Origin: a candidate division FCPU426 bacterium
GTDB taxonomy: Bacteria > Oederibacteriota > JAAXVQ01 > JAUVAV01
DNA length: 20,777 bases
Direction of reading: 5' to 3'
Assembly: GCA_030619365.1 (NCBI GenBank)
Contig: JAUXBQ010000010.1
Location: 1 to 20,777 of the forward strand
The translations under genes and the position numbers were made by a program. The notes beneath the pieces are model-generated. The model was given only the letters and a program-made list of their open reading frames with translations. It searched no databases and had not been told where the DNA came from. Shown in pieces: positions 15,650 through 20,777 of the stretch (position 1 is its first letter; each line of letters opens with the position of its first letter).

Positions 15650-16441
15650 ATGGCTGAATTTAATAAAAAGCTTGGGAAACGCGTCAAATTACTCAGGGAA
15701 TCGCGGGAAATGAGCCAGCAGGGGTTGGCTGAATTATTAAAAGTGGTGCGGCCTACGATTTCTCAAATGGAAAACGGCACCAGAGCTGTCTCAGTAGAAG
15801 AACTAAAAAAGATTTCCCAAATACTCGGGGTCTCGGTGGAGAGTCTTTTGGATATCTCCAAAGAACCGCAGGTAATTTTAGAGATGAGCAAAGAAAAAAA
15901 AGAGATTAAATCCGAAGTGCGTATAAACGTACCACAAAAGAACCTGATAAAATTCAAACAGATTCTTTTATATATTTTGGGCAAAGTGGGATCAAAACCC
16001 AATATCGGGGAAAGCGTCATCTATAAACTCCTGTATTTTATGGACTTCGATTATTACGAGAAGTTCGAGGAACAGCTTATTGGGGCCACCTATATTAAGA
16101 ACCATCACGGACCCACTCCGAGGGAATTTAAAACCATTGTGGATGACATGATCAAAAACAAAGAAATTGAGAAAGTGAAGAGTCAGTATTTTGACTATCC
16201 GCAAACCAAATACTTACCGCGGAGCGAACCGGATTTAAGTGTCCTGACGGCCAATGAAAAAGAAGTGATCGACGATGTTTTGTGCAGGCTTTCAGACAAG
16301 AATGCTTCCCAAGTAAGCGAGTATTCACATAACGATGTTCCGTGGCTTACGACTGCTGAAGGAGAAAATATCGAGTATGAATCCGTGTTCTATAGGACAG
16401 CGCCCTATTCCGTGAGACGTGCCGATGAAGATATTCAATGA
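15650..16441 (+). CDS. Antitoxin with Xre HTH and Panacea (DUF4065/SocA-like) domain
   Basis: This is a 263-residue, two-domain protein. Residues 6-66 are an Xre/Cro-type helix-turn-helix (RVKLLRESREMSQQGLAELL, then VRPTISQMENGTR), suited to autorepression. Residues about 100-235 match the Panacea domain, a general toxin-neutralising fold found in PanA and SocA antitoxins: the KLLYFMDFDYYEKF helix, GATYIKNHHGPTPREF at 145-160, and a C-terminal SHNDVPW at 226-232. A Lys/Glu-rich linker joins them. The ATG follows AGGGGG by 8 bases. The stop overlaps the toxin start by 17 bp, which ties synthesis of the two proteins together. The gene is AT-richer than the core genes upstream, suggesting transfer. 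The domain call is strong; neutralisation of the neighbouring toxin is inferred from context. Confidence 0.88.
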   Translation: MAEFNKKLGKRVKLLRESREMSQQGLAELLKVVRPTISQMENGTRAVSVEELKKISQILGVSVESLLDISKEPQVILEMSKEKKEIKSEVRINVPQKNLIKFKQILLYILGKVGSKPNIGESVIYKLLYFMDFDYYEKFEEQLIGATYIKNHHGPTPREFKTIVDDMIKNKEIEKVKSQYFDYPQTKYLPRSEPDLSVLTANEKEVIDDVLCRLSDKNASQVSEYSHNDVPWLTTAEGENIEYESVFYRTAPYSVRRADEDIQ

Positions 16442-16799
16442 AATAATTCGTCTGCCGGAATTTGAGAGGGATTTGAAGAAGCTGAAAAAAAGATTCAAGA
16501 CCCCGGAAGAGGATCTGGAGATATTTATCAAAGTTCAGCTTCAGCTATACCATAAGCTTGGCAAGGATAACCAGGGCGTTGTGCCAATTTCTGATTTGAG
16601 CATCGAAAATCCGAAAATCTTTAAAGCCCGCAAATTCGCCTGTAAGGCCCTGAAGGGCAGGGGGGCGAATTCGGGGATTAGGGTTGTTTATGGGTATTTC
16701 GAAGCGGAGAATAAGGTGGAGTTGATTGAGGTGTATTTTAAGGGCGATAAGGGGAAAGAGGATCGGGGGAGGATTGCACATTATTATTCGAATGAATAA
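16425..16799 (+). CDS. RelE/ParE-superfamily toxin
   Basis: This is a 124-residue basic protein directly after the antitoxin and overlapping it by 17 bp. The N-terminal helices (PEFERDLKKLKKRF, then PEEDLEIFI) lead to a beta-rich C-terminal half: FKARKFACKALKGRGANSGIRVVYGYF, then VELIEVYFKGDKGKEDRGRI. This is the pattern of RelE/ParE-fold addiction toxins, in which an R-x-V/I-Y strand and a YxKxDKxxxD segment recur. Such toxins cut mRNA in the ribosome or attack DNA gyrase; which applies here cannot be read. I preferred the ATG at 16425 to the GTG at 16419; neither has a clear SD, so it likely relies on coupling to the antitoxin gene. Pairing a RelE-like toxin with a Panacea antitoxin, rather than a RelB/HigA type, is notable. 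Confidence 0.8.
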   Translation: MKIFNEIIRLPEFERDLKKLKKRFKTPEEDLEIFIKVQLQLYHKLGKDNQGVVPISDLSIENPKIFKARKFACKALKGRGANSGIRVVYGYFEAENKVELIEVYFKGDKGKEDRGRIAHYYSNE

Positions 16800-16844
16800 A
16801 AAAATGGAGAATGATGGTGGCACTTTCAACACGGACAAAGCGAT

Positions 16845-17729
16845 ATGATTGAAAGCAAGCAAAAAACTCCGAGAAAACATCATTATCTATCTATTTGTTA
16901 TCAAAAGGGGTTTGCAGATAGTGAAGGTAAGGTACATGCCTATCATATACCGCCTAATAGCCAATTGATAAATCATTTATATTTAAAGCCACAAAATGTT
17001 GCATGTGAAAAAGACAGATATACTTTGTTTACAGAAGACGGTGCCATAGATAGAAGCACTTTTGAACGTATATATTCAAAATATGAAAACGAAATCAGCA
17101 AGTATTTAAAGGATAAATATGAATTATTAAAGCCGGAGGCGATGCAAAAAATACTTACTTTTATGTTCCATCTAATCCATCGTTCATCGGTATTTTGGAA
17201 AGAAGCTGAAAAACAGAAATTTTATCAAAAATATATACACGCTGATCCAAGATGGTTAAAATCTACCAGACTACTGTTGGCATGTAAAAAATATATCGAG
17301 AAATATAGTGATTATATGATTAATTCGTTTAATTTTATACTCATTCATTCTACCGAAGATATTCCTTTCGTTACAGGAGATGCTCCAGCAATGATCGGGA
17401 TACCCGGAAAAAAAGTAGGTTATTTTTCGGGATTGACTAATAATGATACTGAAGTATATTTTCCGATATCATCGCAGGTTTGTTTGGCGGGTTTTAAAAA
17501 GGCGCATAGTATTGAAAAAATATATCTGGGATTAAATAAAAATATAACTGAAAGAAAAAACGCGATTAAACAGATAAATAAATGCATAGTCATGAAAAGT
17601 CACGATTTATTACTGTCCCCGACAAAACTACCTGAATCTCTTGTTTTAAAATTGGGATATTTTGATTTAATAAATAGGAAATTAGAGCTTGGAGACGATA
17701 GCAAGGATCGGAGACGTTCATGCATTTAG
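16845..17729 (+). CDS. DUF4238 domain protein, function unknown
   Basis: This 294-residue protein is predicted soluble, with no signal peptide or membrane helix. It matches the DUF4238 family as I recognise it: an N-terminal HHYLSICYQKGF at 12-23, LKPQNVACEKDRYT at 47-60, a central helical region with FMFHLIHRSS (106-115), then FVTGDAPAM at 175-183 and EVYFPISSQVCL at 203-214. Length fits the family (about 250-350). The conserved His pair and the TGDAP/TSDNP-like turn suggest an active or binding site, but the function is unknown to me. Codon use is strongly AT-rich compared with the core genes. The start has no SD. A 14-codon ORF (16804-16848) ends in TGA overlapping this ATG, though it lacks a ribosome site itself. 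It starts 45 bp after the toxin gene and may be in the same transcript. Confidence 0.75.
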   Translation: MIESKQKTPRKHHYLSICYQKGFADSEGKVHAYHIPPNSQLINHLYLKPQNVACEKDRYTLFTEDGAIDRSTFERIYSKYENEISKYLKDKYELLKPEAMQKILTFMFHLIHRSSVFWKEAEKQKFYQKYIHADPRWLKSTRLLLACKKYIEKYSDYMINSFNFILIHSTEDIPFVTGDAPAMIGIPGKKVGYFSGLTNNDTEVYFPISSQVCLAGFKKAHSIEKIYLGLNKNITERKNAIKQINKCIVMKSHDLLLSPTKLPESLVLKLGYFDLINRKLELGDDSKDRRRSCI

Positions 17730-17872
17730 AACATAAGGAAAATGATGCTCAACTACATGAAAAAAGGGCTTGCTTTATGCTCATATATGATTCGGGAGCA
17801 AATACTGTCTTTTAATGACTGGTTTGTTAATGGGGAGCAGGATGTTGTAGGCAGCAGGAGAAGGAGGTCGAG

Positions 17873-18286
17873 GTGCGAAAAAAGATTCCTAGCCAGACTA
17901 TCGGGAATATTGGTCTCTACTATACTTGTTATCGGTTATCGTACTATGGCTGGAATGTAATGCCGACAGCCAGAAATGCCAGGGGGATCGATATTCTGGC
18001 ATATAACCAAAAAGGACAGAGAAAAGTACTGATTCAAGTTAAAACACTATCCCGGAAAAATCCTGTTCCTCTCGGCACAAAACTCGAAAACCTTTTCGGC
18101 GATTTTGTAGTTATTTGTGTACTATCATCCCCTGAGGAGCCAACTTGTTTTGTGCTTAAGCCGGATGAGGTGCGGAAATTGGCCCATAAAAGGGTGAAAA
18201 ATGGAAAGGTCAGCTACTGGCTGAAACTAAAGTTCTATTACAATGATAAATTTAAAGAAAAGTGGCGCCGGATAGGGCTGGGATAA
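17873..18286 (+). CDS. Small PD-(D/E)XK nuclease-like protein
   Basis: The 137-residue protein shows a compact restriction-endonuclease-like core: a helix with GNIGLYYTCYRLSYYGW (11-27), then NARGIDILAYN (35-45), then KVLIQVKTLSR (51-61). The spacing of Asp40 and Gln55-x-Lys57 fits the D...(E/Q)xK site of PD-(D/E)XK nucleases; Q in place of E is known in Mrr-like members. In related proteins a Glu often sits where GLYY has Leu, so metal binding may be weakened. The C-terminal part is basic (FKEKWRRIG). A GTG start is used, with a near-perfect AAGGAGGT ending 4 bases upstream, so the gene is clearly translated. It lies 143 bp after the DUF4238 gene. Possible roles are DNA cleavage in defence or mobile-element upkeep; the family name is uncertain. 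Confidence 0.65.
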   Translation: MRKKIPSQTIGNIGLYYTCYRLSYYGWNVMPTARNARGIDILAYNQKGQRKVLIQVKTLSRKNPVPLGTKLENLFGDFVVICVLSSPEEPTCFVLKPDEVRKLAHKRVKNGKVSYWLKLKFYYNDKFKEKWRRIGLG

Positions 18287-18374
18287 AATAAGTTGTTCGA
18301 AAGTCTGCGCCGGAACTTAAATGCCGGCCTTGAGAAGTGGGTAGCAATGAAGCCGTTACGAGTTCTTGACAGCC

Positions 18375-19253
18375 ATGAAATTTAACCTGAGATATTATCT
18401 TTCGGCTTCTATGCTTCTGGTTTTATTCCTTCCGATCCCAGGTTTGGCGGCGGACAATAAATATCTCACCTTTACCACCTCCGATGATGTCAAGGTGTTC
18501 GCCGAGTTCAGATCAGGGCCGCAACTCTCCGAAAAAAGGCTTATAATCGTAGCGCCCGGATTTGCCCAAAACCACGCAACCCGTTCCATGCAAGCCTTGA
18601 CTTACTGGTTGGCTTCCACGGCCGACGTGCTGGTGGTTGATTTCCGCGGTACCGGAGAAAGCCCCGGCAGTTTTTGGTTTGGCGCCAGGGAGTACCTGGA
18701 CCTGGAACCGGTTTTTAATTGGGCCCAGCCGCAATATTGCGATATCACGCTTTTAGGCTTTTCCCTGGGCGCCTACAGCGGACTGCGAGCTTGTGTCGAG
18801 TTTCCCGGCCGGGTCGACCGGCTTTTGCTGGTTTCCTGCCCTACGAAGGTGGAAGACATCATCTTAAGCGGCGCAGCCTTTTTAAATCCCCTGGTTGTGG
18901 CCTTCCGGCAGACCGGATTCCAGATCGAACCGGAAGACGACATATTTTTTTCCTGGGGTCCGATTTTATCCGCCAAGCCTAGCGGCGCGGAATTGGCCGG
19001 GAAGATTCAAATCCCCTGTCACTTCCTGGTCGGCGGCCAGGATACCCTGGTTTATGAATCCTTGAGTAAAAAAGTCTATACCGCCGTCGAAGTCTCCAAA
19101 TCCTGGTTAAAAATTGTAAACGGGGTGCATGCGGAACAAATGTTTCTACAAGACCCGGATTTTTTTATGCTTTGGGTCAATGCGAAAATTTATCTGGAAT
19201 ACGGTGTGGAAAAGCCGGGGCTCATCACACCGGAATTCCCGCTCTCCCCCTAG
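18375..19253 (+). CDS. Exported alpha/beta hydrolase
   Basis: This is a 292-residue alpha/beta hydrolase with a signal peptide (about 1-26, hydrophobic ASMLLVLFLPIPGLAA), so it likely acts in the periplasm or outside the cell. The fold is complete: an APGFAQNH oxyanion-side loop (60-67), VVDFRGTGES at 87-96, the nucleophile elbow GFSLG with Ser130, Asp223 in VGGQDTLV, and His252 in NGVHAEQMF. The closest general class is the serine esterase/peptidase group that includes acyl-transfer and lipase-like enzymes; the substrate is unknown. The ATG at 18375 was chosen because it gives a clean signal peptide; an in-frame TTG at 18366 is less likely. The SD is weak. It lies 88 bp after the nuclease-like gene, and its GC content is between island and core, so it may mark the return to core DNA. 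Confidence 0.85.
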   Translation: MKFNLRYYLSASMLLVLFLPIPGLAADNKYLTFTTSDDVKVFAEFRSGPQLSEKRLIIVAPGFAQNHATRSMQALTYWLASTADVLVVDFRGTGESPGSFWFGAREYLDLEPVFNWAQPQYCDITLLGFSLGAYSGLRACVEFPGRVDRLLLVSCPTKVEDIILSGAAFLNPLVVAFRQTGFQIEPEDDIFFSWGPILSAKPSGAELAGKIQIPCHFLVGGQDTLVYESLSKKVYTAVEVSKSWLKIVNGVHAEQMFLQDPDFFMLWVNAKIYLEYGVEKPGLITPEFPLSP

Positions 19254-19257
19254 CCCG

Positions 19258-19301
19258 GCTCGCTTCGCGAGCAGAAAATTGAAAATCGAAAATCGATAAA
19301 T
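19258..19301. repeat. Hairpin plus heptamer tandem repeat between convergent genes
   Basis: GCTCGC (19258-19263) and GCGAGC (19267-19272) form a 6-bp stem with a 3-base loop. Next come GAAAATT, GAAAATC, GAAAATC and GATAAAT, four related heptamers at 19274-19301. No T-run follows on the + strand; on the minus strand the heptamers read as T-rich DNA after the MFS gene. The gap between the convergent genes is 97 bp, and this element may aid termination there. Confidence 0.4.
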
Positions 19302-19350
19302 AAAAGCATATAATCTCCCTCCTGGACGTCCCCCTTCATCCCCCGGCAGT

Positions 19351-20526
19351 TTATCTATCCGGAAGCATGGATATGAAGGGGATGGCGCCCAAAGCCAGTA
19401 CTGCTGACAGCTTGTAGGTATTTCCCAGTCCTATCCAGTCGCTGATAATTCCCACTAGCATGACCGCCAGAGCGCCCATTAAAAAGGTAATGCTCATATA
19501 AATTCCATTAATAAAGGCCGGACGCTCGGAATTGATATCCTGAACAATGGCCAGCAAAACCGGTGTGGATGCGAAAAGTAGAAATCCCATAATAACAAGT
19601 ATGGGGATGGTAAAAAAACCGTTCCCCGCAGCCAAAAGCCACATAAAGACCGGGGAAGTAATGGCTATTATCAGTAAGGAAGGCTTGCGTCCTATCCGGT
19701 CGGAAATCGATCCAAAGAACAAGGTTCCGCCAGCGCCGGCAAATTGAAGTATAACCAAAGCAGCGCCGCCCATCCACAAGGACTTACCTTGCAAGTGCAT
19801 ATAGGTGGGCAAGAAGACGGTTAGGGCCGATTTCATAAAACCACTAAAAAAAGCAATACTGGCGAGGATGGTAAAAAAAACCAGATGTTTTTTAAAAGTG
19901 GATTTTAATCCAATTCTTTTATTGGCAACTTCACGGGAACTATTAATATGGCTCAATTTAGAATAAAGAACCAGGGAAGCAATAATTCCCAGAGGAATTA
20001 ATCTATATGTTCCCTCCAGCCCCCATAAAGAAACCGCACCCAATATAACCAAGGGGCCCAGGGTGCGGGCGGTCTCTCCGCCGAGCATATACAGGCTCAG
20101 GCCTTTTCCCACCCGGTCTCCGGCTACTCGTTTAATTATCACCGGTGAAGGAACGTGAAATAAAGTAGAGCCAATACCCATAGTGAATAATAGGATGGCC
20201 AAGACCGTATAAGTCGGCGCTGCGCCTAACAGACTCATGCTGATAGCGGTTATGGCCGGGGCCATAATAATAAATGGGCGAAAATCCTTTTTATCCGCAA
20301 TTATTCCAACCACAGGATTGAAAAGTGCCGGTAATCTTTGCAGCATGGAAAGAAATCCTGCCTGTGAATATGAGAAACCTAGTTTGTCAATCAGCAACGG
20401 TAATATGGGCGCTAAAAAAGAAGAGTAGATATCATGAACCAGGTGAACGCAGGAAATTGTCAGGATAGTACCTAACTGGAATTTACCCAACGGTTTCCTG
20501 GTATTGTCATTCGGCAATTGCGGCAT
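19351..20526 (-). CDS. MFS transporter, fosmidomycin-resistance (Fsr)-like
   Basis: This is a 391-residue inner-membrane permease of the major facilitator superfamily, with about 12 predicted membrane helices. The family's loop motif is seen twice: GIIADKKDFRPF (74-85) and GSISDRIGRKPS (272-283). The N-terminal VHLVHDIYSSFLAPILPLL and the central HVPSPVIIKRVAGDRVGKGLS and GGETARTLGPL segments resemble Fsr-type fosmidomycin exporters, which share a similar HVPSP and GGE-ART-LGPL pattern. It may export a small toxic compound or metabolite; the substrate is unproven. It is read on the minus strand, convergent with the hydrolase gene. Upstream lies a good promoter (20628-20657) and a leader inverted repeat. 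A GGGGAAC site lies about 4 bases before the ATG. Confidence 0.85.
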   Translation of the reverse strand: MPQLPNDNTRKPLGKFQLGTILTISCVHLVHDIYSSFLAPILPLLIDKLGFSYSQAGFLSMLQRLPALFNPVVGIIADKKDFRPFIIMAPAITAISMSLLGAAPTYTVLAILLFTMGIGSTLFHVPSPVIIKRVAGDRVGKGLSLYMLGGETARTLGPLVILGAVSLWGLEGTYRLIPLGIIASLVLYSKLSHINSSREVANKRIGLKSTFKKHLVFFTILASIAFFSGFMKSALTVFLPTYMHLQGKSLWMGGAALVILQFAGAGGTLFFGSISDRIGRKPSLLIIAITSPVFMWLLAAGNGFFTIPILVIMGFLLFASTPVLLAIVQDINSERPAFINGIYMSITFLMGALAVMLVGIISDWIGLGNTYKLSAVLALGAIPFISMLPDR

Positions 20527-20559
20527 AATTGTTCCCCGAGGCTGACGGAAGGTCGTAAA

Positions 20560-20596
20560 TGAATTCCGCTCCGAATTAGTCGAATATTCGGATTCA
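20560..20596 (-). repeat. Inverted repeat in the MFS gene leader
   Basis: CCGAAT (20571-20576) pairs with ATTCGG (20586-20591), and TGAAT (20560-20564) with ATTCA (20592-20596) outside it, leaving a 6-base one-sided bulge. CGAATATTCG at 20581-20590 is itself palindromic. It lies in the predicted 5' leader of the MFS mRNA, about 35-70 bases before the ATG. It could be an operator for a drug-sensing repressor or an RNA hairpin. Confidence 0.4.
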
Positions 20597-20627
20597 TCCC
20601 GCTGATAAGAAATTGATTTTCGCGAAG

Positions 20628-20657
20628 ATCATAACAAAGATCAAGTTTATGCGTCAA
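20628..20657 (-). promoter_or_regulatory. Promoter of the MFS gene
   Basis: On the minus strand, TTGACG (20657-20652), an 18-bp spacer and TATGAT (20633-20628) form a good sigma-70 promoter. The predicted start of transcription is near 20621, giving a leader of about 95 bases that includes the inverted repeat. Confidence 0.6.
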
Positions 20658-20697
20658 TGGCAAAACATTTCCGAAAGTATTAGATTACTTACAGCGC

Positions 20698-20738
20698 ACC
20701 CCAACCCTCTCCCCGTAAGCAGGGCGGAGGGGAGCAAT
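20698..20738. repeat. Degenerate palindromic intergenic element at window end
   Basis: The segment starting CACCCCAACCCTCTCCCC resembles the C-rich arm of a palindromic element common between genes in many bacteria. CTCCCC can pair with GGGGAG downstream, but the arms do not match well. The 251 bp from 20527 to the window end hold this element plus the MFS control region, and no gene was seen. Confidence 0.35.
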
Positions 20739-20777
20739 GTGTTGTCCTGCGAGTGAAAATCCTGTTATTCTGACGTG

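Noticed and set aside
17742..17960. A 72-codon frame starting MMLNYMKKGL between the DUF4238 and nuclease-like genes, after AAGGAA
   Set aside because: Overlaps the well-supported nuclease-like gene by 88 bases, has no recognisable motif and only a poorly spaced ribosome site; could be a decayed remnant but I cannot support it.
15369..18374. Search for attachment-site direct repeats, integrase or transposase at the island edges
   Set aside because: No convincing direct repeat pair and no recombinase gene were seen, so I do not claim a specific mobile-element type.

Overview
The window looks like a chromosomal segment of a diderm (outer-membrane) bacterium, probably from a poorly cultured lineage. 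LolA-like and AsmA-like envelope proteins point to an outer membrane. RNase J, the gene order and a tiny lysine-rich protein do not fit a typical enterobacterium. I cannot name the phylum from sequence alone. The first 15.4 kb is GC-rich by eye, tightly packed and entirely on the + strand.

Layout. 2-8485: the 3' half of recA, an AsmA-family protein, a nucleotidyltransferase fused to a degenerate phosphomutase domain, an intact phosphomannomutase/phosphoglucomutase, and an M16 zinc peptidase. 8486-9011: an AT-rich regulatory gap with a 20-residue lysine-rich protein gene, three successive terminator-like hairpins, and a strong promoter leading into a 15-codon leader ORF that overlaps the next start. 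9012-15368: RNase J, FtsK/SpoIIIE, LolA-like, RodZ-like and YajQ-family genes, with short gaps or overlaps suggesting one or two operons. recA, an M16 peptidase, RNase J, FtsK and RodZ also cluster in Bacillus subtilis, so this looks like a rearranged ancient neighbourhood.

15369-about 18290 is an AT-rich accessory island. It starts after a REP-like palindrome and has its own near-consensus promoter. It carries an Xre-Panacea antitoxin gene overlapping a RelE/ParE-like toxin gene, then a DUF4238 protein, then a small PD-(D/E)XK-like protein with a GID...QVK motif. Base composition, gene content and order suggest a horizontally acquired toxin-antitoxin/defence cassette. This is the part most likely to be undescribed as a unit. 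18375-19253 is an exported alpha/beta hydrolase. 19351-20526, on the minus strand, is an MFS transporter resembling fosmidomycin-resistance-type permeases, with its own promoter and a leader inverted repeat. The right end holds another palindromic intergenic element.

How the parts fit: the core genes serve recombination (RecA), chromosome segregation (FtsK), RNA decay (RNase J), cell shape (RodZ), envelope assembly (AsmA, LolA) and activated-sugar supply (nucleotidyltransferase plus phosphomutase). The island is functionally separate. No tRNA, rRNA, CRISPR array or transposase was seen.
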